From positions 1-20,462 of the forward strand of contig JAVIYP010000047.1 in NCBI GenBank assembly GCA_031323845.1: DNA of 20,462 bases. Direction: 5' to 3'. The DNA is from PUPG01 sp031323845. GTDB taxonomy: Bacteria; Bacteroidota; Bacteroidia; Bacteroidales; UBA7960. How positions within the stretch are numbered: the stretch's first letter is position 1; every line of letters starts with the position of its first letter. The notes under the pieces were generated by a model. The model saw nothing but the letters and a program-made list of their open reading frames with translations, was not told where the DNA came from and did not search any database. Below, piece by piece: positions 1 through 5,747 of the stretch. A program made the position numbers and the translations under genes.

Positions 1-38
1 TGGAGTTGCTACATTTGTCCGGACACTAAGTTAAGCCA
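1..38 (+). repeat. IS3 left terminal inverted repeat
   Basis: This is the left end of the IS3 element. It shares TG, TTGC, ACA, CCGGACA and TTAAGCCA with the reverse complement of 1223-1261. Similarity falls in blocks, which is common for IS3-family ends. Confidence 0.65.
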
Positions 39-58
39 AAATATTTAACTTAGTGATT

Positions 59-370
59 ATGAAAAAAAGAAGACAGTACGACAAAGAATTTAAAAAAATG
101 GCCGTTGAGCTAAGTAAGAACCATGACAACTTCCAAGAGCTGGCCAAGGAGCTGGACATACGTCCGGAGCTGATATATCGCTGGCGTCGGGAGGCCGATA
201 AACATCCGGACACTTGTTTCTCGGGACAGGGTAAAGTTGCCCAAACAGAACATGAAAAAGAGCTCGCCCGGTTAAAAAAGGAACTTCGTGATGCACAATT
301 AGAGCGCGATATCTTAAAAAAGGCGGTCAGCATCTTCTCCAAGAGCGATGGAAAGCATACTGGTTTATAA
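59..370 (+). CDS. IS3-family transposase OrfA (HTH protein)
   Basis: OrfA is the DNA-binding partner of the IS3 transposase. The 103-residue product begins MKKRRQYDKEFKK. A helix-turn-helix of the HTH_8/InsE type covers roughly residues 8-50 (VELSKNHDNFQELAKELDI, then the ...IYRWRRE recognition end). A leucine-zipper-like helix at about 70-92 (EKELARLKKELRDAQLERDI) is the usual oligomerisation segment. I chose ATG at 59; a GTG at 53 would add two residues. The stop at 368-370 lies downstream of the slippery site at 316-322, so ribosomes that do not shift make OrfA alone. Alone it normally acts as a regulator or inhibitor of transposition (family knowledge). Confidence 0.9.
   Translation: MKKRRQYDKEFKKMAVELSKNHDNFQELAKELDIRPELIYRWRREADKHPDTCFSGQGKVAQTEHEKELARLKKELRDAQLERDILKKAVSIFSKSDGKHTGL
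316..322 (+). promoter_or_regulatory. -1 ribosomal frameshift slippery heptamer A AAA AAG
   Basis: The heptamer AAAAAAG is phased as A AAA AAG in the OrfA frame (codons 317-319 and 320-322), the classic -1 slippery motif of IS3 elements. After a -1 slip the reading continues without a stop through 322-402 (GGQHLLQERWKAYWFINRYS...) straight into OrfB. It would give a 390-residue OrfAB fusion, the active transposase form in this family. Phase and open frame are read directly from the sequence; use of the site is inferred. Confidence 0.75.
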
Positions 371-402
371 ACCGGTACAGCTCCGAGTTTCCCATTGGGA
401 AG

Positions 403-1230
403 ATGTGCCAGGTACTTGGCATCTCCAGGAGTGCATATTATGCATGGAAAAACAGACAACCAACAAAGCGGGATATTGAAAATCAAAGGCTAGTGGTACA
501 GATCAGGAACATATATTTAAAAAGCAAAAAAACCTATGGCAGCCCCAGGATCACCATGGAGCTCGCTCGCCAACAAATCATGATATCCAGGCCTCGTGTG
601 GCACGAATAATGAAGAAGCAGAATCTGGTCAGCATCAGACGTAGAAAGTTTAGGAGTACCACTGATTCCAAACATAGCTATCCGGTAGTTGATAATAAAC
701 TTAACCGGGACTTTTCCGTGAAAGAAACAGGCCAGGTATGGGTGTCAGATATTACGTATGTCAGAACCCGGAAGGGTTGGCTGTACCTGACAGTTATATT
801 GGATTTGGCAGATCGCAAAGTAGTCGGATGGTCTATGAGCAGCAGCTTAAAGGCATATGATACCAGTATTGCCGCATGGAAAATGGCTGTTAAACGAAGA
901 CCAATTACCAAAGAACTCATCTTTCACTCTGACAGAGGCATCCAATACGCTTGCAATGAGTTCAGGGAATTGTTAGAGAAACAACCGTTGGTTCTCAGGA
1001 GTATGAGTCGCAAAGGCGACTGCTGGGACAATGCTGTAGCTGAAAGCTTTTTTAACAATATTAAAACAGAGTGGATATATCACAGAAGCTATAAAACCAG
1101 AGAAGAAGCTAAAATTTCTATCTTTGAATACATTGAGACCTGGTACAACCAAAACAGAATACATACCACTATCAAAATGCCTATAAAAGAATTTAAAAAC
1201 CAAACCCAAAAACAAAAACTAGTGGCTTAA
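403..1230 (+). CDS. IS3-family transposase OrfB (DDE integrase core)
   Basis: OrfB is the catalytic part of the IS3 transposase, a 275-residue rve/DDE domain protein. An HTH_21 region comes first (CQVLGISRSAYYAW, then the KKTYGSPRIT block). The DDE catalytic acids follow: WVSDITYV (first Asp), FHSDRGIQYA (second Asp) and DNAVAESFF (Glu). The second Asp and Glu are separated by 36 residues, one more than the usual 35, through a longer ELLEKQPLVL segment. The ATG at 403 may serve as an internal start, but the frame is open upstream and the protein is probably made mainly as an OrfAB fusion by frameshifting at 316-322. The gene is intact, so the element may be active. Confidence 0.93.
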   Translation: MCQVLGISRSAYYAWKNRQPTKRDIENQRLVVQIRNIYLKSKKTYGSPRITMELARQQIMISRPRVARIMKKQNLVSIRRRKFRSTTDSKHSYPVVDNKLNRDFSVKETGQVWVSDITYVRTRKGWLYLTVILDLADRKVVGWSMSSSLKAYDTSIAAWKMAVKRRPITKELIFHSDRGIQYACNEFRELLEKQPLVLRSMSRKGDCWDNAVAESFFNNIKTEWIYHRSYKTREEAKISIFEYIETWYNQNRIHTTIKMPIKEFKNQTQKQKLVA

Positions 1231-1261
1231 TATAATTGTCCGGTTTTTTGTTGCAATATCA
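1223..1261 (-). repeat. IS3 right terminal inverted repeat
   Basis: This is the right end of the IS3 element, beginning inside the last codons of orfB (TGGCTTAA) and ending in CA at 1261. Read on the minus strand it matches the left end in blocks. Confidence 0.65.
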
Positions 1262-1371
1262 GATCTCATGCAAAGAGGTGAGGATAAAAAAGATAAATAG
1301 CGTTGATTTGAAGGCAATAGAAATCAGGTGAAGATTTAAAAACAAGCAGTTAGTTTAAAAATTAACAAAAC

Positions 1372-1940
1372 ATGTATCTCTTCTTCGACACCGAAACAAC
1401 AGGCCTGCCCCGGAATTGGAGAGCACCGGTAACAGACGTGAACAACTGGCCAAGACTTGTCCAGTTGGCCTATCTGCTGTATGACAACAACGGCAATAAG
1501 GTTTCAGGCGGTGATTTCATTATCAAACCGGAAGGATTCACCATCCCGCTTGCTGCATCACGCGTGCACAGAATAACAACCGAAAGAGCCCTCAGTGAAG
1601 GACAATCCATTGCCGGCGTATTGCAGCATTTTGACGCTTTGGTTAAAGAGGCAAGCTTCTTGGTGGCACACAATATGTCGTTTGATGAAATGATTGTAGG
1701 AGCAGAGTTCATCAGAAACGGCATACAGATCGTTTGGCATCAAAAACCAGAATTTGCACCATGCAACGCTCAACAAACTTCTGTGCCATCAATGGTCCGT
1801 ATGGATACAAATGGCCGAAGCTGTCGGAACTGCATTACAAATTGTTCGGTACCGGCTTCAACGAAGCCCACAATGCCGCGGTTGACATTACCGCCACCGC
1901 AACCTGTTTCTGGGAACTGCGAAGGATAGGTATACTATAA
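1372..1940 (+). pseudogene. DnaQ-like 3'-5' exonuclease, frameshifted
   Basis: This gene encodes a DEDDh-type 3'-5' exonuclease of the DNA polymerase III epsilon/DnaQ superfamily. Frame 1 gives the N-terminal half: FDTETTG holds Asp6 and Glu8, and HNMSFDE holds Asp105. It then runs into unrelated sequence after WHQKP. Frame 3 gives the C-terminal half: TRICTMQRSTNFC, YGYKWPKLSELHY and EAHNAAVDITATA, which carries the His and last Asp. Adding one A to the five-A run at 1742-1746 joins the halves perfectly (HQK-TRICTM) into 189 residues. As it stands the first frame stops at 1929 without the last two catalytic residues. It could be a true pseudogene, an assembly error in a homopolymer, or a phase-variable tract. 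The gene begins 110 bases beyond the IS3 right end. Confidence 0.8.
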
Positions 1941-2015
1941 GGATGTGATCAACAAAAATGGTTGCTGGTATAGTGCAATATAAGAACTTTTAGCAGGAGT
2001 GAGGGAGTAGCGGGG

Positions 2016-2065
2016 TGAATATTGCGCTTAACCGGAGCCACCGTATCGCTCCAAACGAAGCCACC
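2016..2065 (+). repeat. Solo relic of an IS21-type terminal repeat
   Basis: The sequence TGAATATTGCGCTTAA followed by GGAGCCACC nearly repeats the left end of the IS21 element at 7613 (TGAATATAGCGCTTAA, GGAGCCACC). The next unit, GTATCGCTCCAAACG, matches the right-end units of that element. No transposase gene or partner end follows. It looks like a stranded or decayed end of a related element. Confidence 0.65.
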
Positions 2066-2311
2066 CCCCTCCGAATCCATCATTTTCAACACCCCCTACC
2101 CCATGAAAACAAATAAATTCCACAACATCCACTTTCACGCCATGGACCTGAGCCATGCGAATGTCACAGCGGAACGGTTTTTGCTTGGGGAGGTTGAACC
2201 CAAATGCGCGTGAAAAATGCCAAACACCTGCCCGAAAGGTCCTGTTATGATGGTCAGTTGGAAGATTCTCTCAGTATCATTCGAAAATTATAAGTTTTGG
2301 TTGTTTTTTTG

Positions 2312-2319
2312 TAACTTTG
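2312..2319 (+). promoter_or_regulatory. Bacteroidota -7 box (TAACTTTG)
   Basis: TAACTTTG fits TAnnTTTG, the -7 element of Bacteroidota promoters. It lies 15 bases before the ATG at 2335 of the DUF433 gene, giving a very short leader. No clear -33 TTTG was seen at the usual spacing. Confidence 0.45.
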
Positions 2320-2334
2320 AACAAAAGCATTGCT

Positions 2335-2553
2335 ATGTTACTACTTGAAAGAATTACCCTGGAACCAGGGAAAAGAAGCGGCAAACCTTGTGTTAGGGGT
2401 ATGCGAATAACTGTCGCCGATGTATTGGGCTACCTCGCTTCAGGCATGAGTTTTGAAGAGATACTGGAAGACTTCCCTTTTCTTGAAAAAGAAGACATTC
2501 TCGCCTGTTTAAGTTATGCTGCAAACAAAGAAAAAATTGAACTATCGGCCTGA
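2335..2553 (+). CDS. DUF433 family antitoxin-like protein
   Basis: This 72-residue protein begins MLLLERITLEPGKRSGKPCVRG and continues MRITVADVLGYLASGMSFEEIL and FPFLEKEDILACLSYAA. That is the full layout of the DUF433 family, a short strand followed by a winged-helix-like helical domain. DUF433 proteins usually stand directly before a DUF5615 PIN-like gene and are thought to be DNA-binding antitoxins (family knowledge; not demonstrated here). I chose the ATG at 2335 over an in-frame TTG at 2317 because family members start close to the ERIT segment. The stop overlaps the next start in TGATG, so the pair is translationally coupled. Confidence 0.87.
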   Translation: MLLLERITLEPGKRSGKPCVRGMRITVADVLGYLASGMSFEEILEDFPFLEKEDILACLSYAANKEKIELSA

Positions 2554-2885
2554 TGAAGCTATTGTTTGACCAAAACCTGTCTCCAAGGCTTGTTGGCTTT
2601 TTTGAAAAGACTTTTGCCGGATCTAAACATTTAATAGACTTTAATCTGGAAAGGTCTGATGATGCGATAGTTTGGGAATTTGCCAAAAGTGAAGGATTCA
2701 CCCTTGTAACTAAAGACAACGACTTTAACAACTTTGTAGCTTTTTTTGGATTCCCTCCAAAAGTTATCTGGATTCGTAAGGGTAATTGCTCCACAACTGA
2801 AATCCGTGAACTGCTAAATTCAAATCTTGAAAGGATCAAGGCATTTATTTCGGATTCAAGTAACGGTATTCTAACATTTTATTAG
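2553..2885 (+). CDS. DUF5615 PIN-like protein, putative toxin nuclease
   Basis: This 110-residue protein begins MKLLFDQNLSPRLV. It carries the conserved acids of the PIN-like DUF5615 fold: Asp6 in FDQNLS, Asp36/Asp37 in ERSDDAIVWEFA, and Asp55/Asp57 in LVTKDNDF. The hydrophobic strand KVIWIRKGNCST follows, as is typical. PIN-like proteins are metal-dependent RNases, and this one probably acts as the toxin of the pair with the upstream DUF433 gene. Its ATG uses the last base of the preceding stop. The reading frame is complete, so the module may be functional. Confidence 0.85.
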   Translation: MKLLFDQNLSPRLVGFFEKTFAGSKHLIDFNLERSDDAIVWEFAKSEGFTLVTKDNDFNNFVAFFGFPPKVIWIRKGNCSTTEIRELLNSNLERIKAFISDSSNGILTFY

Positions 2886-2908
2886 CAACCAAAAACACAA
2901 AGAAATAA

Positions 2909-2984
2909 CTTCGCGTACTTTGCGTCTTTGCGGTGAGAAAAAAATTAACCGCAAAGGCGCAGAGGGCGCAAAGAAAGCACGAAG
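2909..2984. repeat. Palindromic intergenic repeat, copy A
   Basis: The arms at 2909-2934 (CTTCGCGTACTTTGCG, TCTTTGCGGT) and 2948-2984 (ACCGCAAAGGCGCAGAGG, GCGCAAAG, ACGAAG) are imperfect inverted copies around an A-rich loop, and would fold into a long hairpin. It sits 23 bases after the DUF5615 stop. Related copies lie at 4709-4813 and, more diverged, at 3741-3804. Repeats of this 'cgcaaaggcgcagag' kind are scattered through many environmental genomes. Confidence 0.75.
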
Positions 2985-3048
2985 TGTATAAGTGATAAAA
3001 ACGTTTCAAGTTTTTCCGTCGCCCAATATTTTCTTAAAACACCCTCCA

Positions 3049-3165
3049 ATGTACATCACCAGCATAACACACTTTCTTGATAAAAACGGCAAAATTCCTG
3101 CAGAAATGAATGACTCAGGCCGTAAATTGGTAAGTTTCCATTTATATGATTATTGTGTAATCTGA
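3049..3165 (+). pseudogene. Truncated remnant of a small conserved ORF (MYITSITHFLD type)
   Basis: This 38-codon frame begins MYITSITHFLDKNGKIPAEM and ends after SFHLYDYCVI. The start resembles a family of roughly 90-residue proteins that begin MYI..ITHFLD..G.IP.EMP and continue into a cysteine-containing part; I recall this family from memory only. The second half is missing here, so this looks like a decayed copy rather than a working gene. It ends 12 bases before the preferred start of the DUF6933-like gene, with which it may once have formed a pair. Confidence 0.4.
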
Positions 3166-3177
3166 AACATGCAAAAA

Positions 3178-3705
3178 ATGACAAGAATTTATTGCTCCAA
3201 AAAACTTAAGGAATTTATCGGCGATGTTTATGAAACACTGCCTGTGGATTACAATGAATTAAAGCTTTCAGACTGGAATGCGCATCTGTTTTTTGTGGAT
3301 AAAAGAAAATGCATTGTCTTTGTGAATATGCTAACTTACTATTCAGTTTTCATTGCCGACATCGTAAAGAAGGATCTGGAAAACATTGATGAGATTTTTC
3401 TGAAACGACTAAACGAACAATTGCATCATGATGGTTTGGCTGCAAAAGATCATGAAAATGACAGCCTTTTAACGAAAGGGACAAAAATAAGATTCATCAA
3501 AACCAACAACAATAAAAAAGTTCTTGGCAGGATCAACGATTTTATCTATATGTTTAAAGTGCATGTTGCCTATAAATATGGGCTCTTAAGTGCAACAGAT
3601 GTTGTATATGAAAACGGAATTATTAATACAACATCCACCGGAAAATATACTGACAAAAGAAAGGGATGGACAAGCCCGGTGGCGAATGTAAAAGCAATAG
3701 TGTAA
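3178..3705 (+). CDS. DUF6933-like protein of unknown function
   Basis: This 175-residue protein begins MTRIYCSKKLKEF. The central block WNAHLFFVDKRKCIVFVN, then MLTYYSVFIAD and later FLKRLNEQL, agrees with my memory of the DUF6933 family, whose members carry a W.A.L...RRKCVLFVN block. No catalytic motif, signal peptide or membrane segment is visible. ATG at 3169 would add MQK; I prefer 3178 because MTRIYC matches typical family starts. The gene sits between two toxin-antitoxin-like modules and between two palindromic repeats, and ends in a normal stop. The function is not known, and I assign none. The family name is moderately certain. Confidence 0.65.
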   Translation: MTRIYCSKKLKEFIGDVYETLPVDYNELKLSDWNAHLFFVDKRKCIVFVNMLTYYSVFIADIVKKDLENIDEIFLKRLNEQLHHDGLAAKDHENDSLLTKGTKIRFIKTNNNKKVLGRINDFIYMFKVHVAYKYGLLSATDVVYENGIINTTSTGKYTDKRKGWTSPVANVKAIV

Positions 3706-3740
3706 GGCACTGGCTAGAACGTATCAAATTGTACCCCATT

Positions 3741-3804
3741 CGCGCACTTTGTGCCCTCTGTGGTGAAAAATAAAAAATCGCACCACAAAGACACGAAGGA
3801 CACA
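3741..3804. repeat. Palindromic intergenic repeat, diverged copy B
   Basis: The left arm CGCGCACTTTGTGCCCTC + TGTGGTG (3741-3765) is matched by a right arm starting CACCACAAAGACACGAAGGA (3781-3804), across an A-rich loop. It is a diverged form of the repeat at 2909. It lies 35 bases after the DUF6933-like gene. Confidence 0.65.
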
Positions 3805-3859
3805 TAAAAGAACTTCCTTTGTGGAACTTTTACGATGTCATGTTTATAATTAATTTAGC

Positions 3860-3867
3860 TATATTTG
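3860..3867 (+). promoter_or_regulatory. Bacteroidota -7 box (TATATTTG)
   Basis: TATATTTG fits TAnnTTTG exactly and ends four bases before the ATG of the MNT gene. If used, transcription would start at or next to the start codon, giving a leaderless or nearly leaderless mRNA. No -33 box is clear. Confidence 0.5.
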
Positions 3868-3871
3868 TAAT

Positions 3872-4165
3872 ATGCTAACAAAGAATGAAATATTCGCCAG
3901 GTTGAAAGAGATTAAACCCTTTCTGAACCAAGAATTTGCCGTGAAAGAAATTGGCCTTTTTGGATCTTTTTCATCAGAAAGCAACCTTGAAGAAAGCGAC
4001 ATAGATTTACTGGTGGAACTGGAACGACCAATTGGGTGGAAATTTTTCACCCTTGAGTTATACCTTGAAAAATTATTTGGCCGCAAAATTGATTTGGTAA
4101 CGAAGAATGCACTTAAGGACCAGATAAGAGAACAGATTTTGAAAGATGTTGAATATATAAAATGA
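3872..4165 (+). CDS. MNT-type nucleotidyltransferase (MntA-like antitoxin)
   Basis: This 97-residue minimal nucleotidyltransferase carries the family signature: GSFSSESNLEESDIDLLVE places Gly31-Ser32 and the metal-binding Asp43 and Asp45 in the usual G-S-x10-D-x-D layout. In MNT/HepT systems this protein neutralises HepT, in studied cases by transferring AMP onto a tyrosine of the toxin (family knowledge). Its TGA overlaps the ATG of the HepT gene in ATGA, so the pair is translationally coupled, antitoxin first. The third acid usual in this fold may lie in GRKIDLVT (Asp near residue 73). A TATATTTG box directly upstream suggests its own promoter. Confidence 0.9.
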   Translation: MLTKNEIFARLKEIKPFLNQEFAVKEIGLFGSFSSESNLEESDIDLLVELERPIGWKFFTLELYLEKLFGRKIDLVTKNALKDQIREQILKDVEYIK

Positions 4166-4515
4166 AGAAAGGTGAACGGACATACAGGATGTATCTTGAG
4201 GATATCCTGCTCGGTATTAATCGAATCATTGAATATATTGGCAGCTATTCTTTCGAAGAGTTTAGAAATGACTATAAAACCGTTGATGCGGTAATACGTA
4301 ATTTCGAAATAATAGGGGAAGCCTCAAAAAATATTCCAACAGAAGTCAAGGAGCAATATCCGGAAGTACCTTGGGCTGAAATGTATTTAATGAGAAACAA
4401 AGTGACTCATGAGTATTTCGGCGTTGATTATGAAATAATTTGGGATATCACGAAGAACCACCTGCCTGAGAACAAAATCCAGATTGAGAAGATTTTAGAA
4501 CAAGGGAAAGAATGA
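4162..4515 (+). CDS. HepT-like toxin (DUF86, HEPN RNase)
   Basis: This 117-residue HEPN-superfamily protein of the HepT/DUF86 family is a likely RNase toxin. The active-site motif RNKVTHEY (Arg78, His83, Tyr85) fits R-X4-H-X-Y; the tyrosine is the residue modified by the partner MNT protein in characterised systems. Other family blocks are visible: YLEDILLGINRIIEYI near the N-terminus, DAVIRNFEIIGEASKNIP at 42-59 and PWAEMYLMRNKV at 70-81. The start overlaps the end of the MNT gene by four bases. The frame is complete. Function is inferred from the family. Confidence 0.91.
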   Translation: MKKGERTYRMYLEDILLGINRIIEYIGSYSFEEFRNDYKTVDAVIRNFEIIGEASKNIPTEVKEQYPEVPWAEMYLMRNKVTHEYFGVDYEIIWDITKNHLPENKIQIEKILEQGKE

Positions 4516-4824
4516 CATCCTCCCAATGCTCAAACCCATTCAAAATACCTGCGAACACTTCTCTTTGAACTGCTTTGTACGTCTGACAAAATAACCCAGC
4601 CATCCGAAACATTACACTGTCTATGAAATAAACACCATTACACCTCAGACTTGTTCCGGACAATCAGGATATATTATACCCATACATTCGCTGTGAGAAA
4701 AAAAATCAACCGCAAAGGCGCAGAGGTCGCAAAGAAATCACAAAGAAAAACCTTCGCGTACTTTGCGTCTTCGCGGTGAAAAAAATCAACCGCAAAGGCG
4801 CAGAGGTCGCAAACTTCTGCGAAA
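4516..4824. other. Repeat-bearing spacer between HepT and TSUP genes
   Basis: This stretch lies between two converging genes. The first 170 bases show no recognisable element. The rest is the composite repeat described at 4693-4813. No gene was found. Confidence 0.5.
4693..4813. repeat. Composite palindromic/direct repeat, copy C
   Basis: The unit 'GTGA, A run, TCAACCGCAAAGGCGCAGAGG, TCGCAAA' occurs twice, with its core at 4709-4733 and again at 4789-4813, exactly 80 bases apart. Between them CTTCGCGTACTTTGCG + TCTTCGCGGT (4752-4777) is the inverted arm. The middle arm can therefore pair with either side. The repeat sits at the convergence point of the HepT and TSUP genes, where it could end transcripts from both sides (inference). 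Confidence 0.75.
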
Positions 4825-5625
4825 TTACAACCCCATAACAATGATGTAGATCCCGAAGATCAGCAACAGCAGTGCAAAGAAAAACCGGATCCGCCCTTCA
4901 TTTCTTTCCGGACGCACCTGCGAAAGCATGAATGGTCCGACAAAAGCACCGGCCGCCGCTCCTGATCCGAGCAACAGGATCAACTGCCAGTCAACTTCTC
5001 CCAGGAAAAAATGACCGCTGAAACCGGCTAATGCGTTAATAAAAACAATCAGTACCGAAGTCCCGACCACCATCTGCACGGGAAGCTGCAGCAGCAACAG
5101 TCCGGCCAGCACAGGAGCAGTGCCGCTGGTCCCGAACATGCCGGCTACCAACCCCGACACACCACCCAAAACGATCATCAGCCAGACCTGCCGCAGCTGA
5201 ACATCCGCCCATTTCCCCGACAAGGGCATTCCTTTGTTAAGCCGGCCTTTGGGATTGTAGAAAACAAGGAGGGAAAGAAGGATCAGGTAGATGCCAAAGG
5301 TATTGATGAGGGTGGCGATGTCCATGCGGTTCGACAGCCATGCACCTGCGAATGCGCCCAGCAGCCCGGCCGAACCGAAGAGCATTCCCACAGGCACATT
5401 GATGTTTCCCCGCCTGAAGTGTACGAGCGATCCCACCAATCCAATCGGAAGAACAGCAGCCAGGGAGGTGGCAATGGCCAGCCTTGGAGATACCTGGAAG
5501 AAAAGGATCAGCACGGGAGGGAAGAAGAATGCGCCGTTGCCGCCAATCATGGTCGAAAGCACCCCGATCAGGAATCCGATCAGAGGCAGCCAGTAGTAAT
5601 TGATCTCGATGGCCGATTCAAACAT
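4825..5625 (-). CDS. TSUP (TauE/SafE-like) anion exporter
   Basis: This 266-residue integral membrane protein belongs to the sulfite exporter TauE/SafE (TSUP) family. The two halves of the fold are visible. The first repeat is LIGFLIGVLSTMIGGNGAFF then PPVLILFF and AIATSLAAVLPIGLVGS. The second begins VLGGVSGLVAGMFGTSG then APVLAGLLLLQ and VVGTSVLIVFINALAG. About eight hydrophobic segments are present. Family members move sulfite, sulfoacetate or related anions out of the cell; the substrate cannot be read from the sequence. I chose ATG at 5625; a TTG at 5661 would add 12 residues. A TATTTTTG box at 5689-5696 suggests its own promoter downstream of cydC. Confidence 0.88.
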   Translation of the reverse strand: MFESAIEINYYWLPLIGFLIGVLSTMIGGNGAFFFPPVLILFFQVSPRLAIATSLAAVLPIGLVGSLVHFRRGNINVPVGMLFGSAGLLGAFAGAWLSNRMDIATLINTFGIYLILLSLLVFYNPKGRLNKGMPLSGKWADVQLRQVWLMIVLGGVSGLVAGMFGTSGTAPVLAGLLLLQLPVQMVVGTSVLIVFINALAGFSGHFFLGEVDWQLILLLGSGAAAGAFVGPFMLSQVRPERNEGRIRFFFALLLLIFGIYIIVMGL

Positions 5626-5688
5626 CAAAACAATCCGGTTGATGACCGCCCGGGCAGTCAAAGGCTTCCCAAAAAGAAGCGTAAGTTA

Positions 5689-5696
5689 CAAAAATA
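5689..5696 (-). promoter_or_regulatory. Bacteroidota -7 box (TATTTTTG) before the TSUP gene
   Basis: On the minus strand TATTTTTG fits TAnnTTTG and lies 63 bases before the ATG of the TSUP gene. It implies that the exporter gene is not only a read-through part of the cyd operon. No -33 box is clear. Confidence 0.4.
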
Positions 5697-5747
5697 TCCG
5701 TGAAACCACATGCCTGTCATCATGCGCTGCTCCCGCGCCCCGAATGA

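Larger units (their letters stand above)
1..1261 (+). mobile_element. IS3-family insertion sequence, complete
   Basis: This is a complete IS3-type element with orfA and orfB in overlapping -1 phase. The first 25 bases and the reverse complement of the last 25 bases both start with TG and share TTGC.ACA and CCGGACA at identical offsets; beyond them TTAAGCCA is also shared. This fixes the ends at base 1 (the window edge) and base 1261 (...TATCA). The terminal inverted repeat therefore reaches about 38 bases with mismatches. The target duplication cannot be checked because the left flank lies outside the window. Family identity rests on the transposase; the exact ends are inferred from the repeat alignment. 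Confidence 0.82.
1941..2334. other. Spacer between exonuclease remnant and DUF433 gene
   Basis: Apart from the IS21-type relic at 2016-2065, the stretch holds a 36-codon open frame at 2103-2213 (begins MKTNKFHNIHFHAMDL, ends EVEPKCA). I do not recognise it, and no convincing ribosome-binding site precedes it. It may be a gene remnant. The end of the stretch carries the promoter-like box of the next gene. Confidence 0.4.

Noticed and set aside
31..486. A 151-codon minus-strand frame across IS3 orfA
   Set aside because: It lies opposite the OrfA/OrfB junction and is rich in Ser, Phe and Cys as expected for an antisense shadow.
2022..2213. A 63-codon open frame
   Set aside because: Its first third is the IS21-type terminal relic and it has no recognisable family or ribosome-binding site. 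Only the spacer content is reported.
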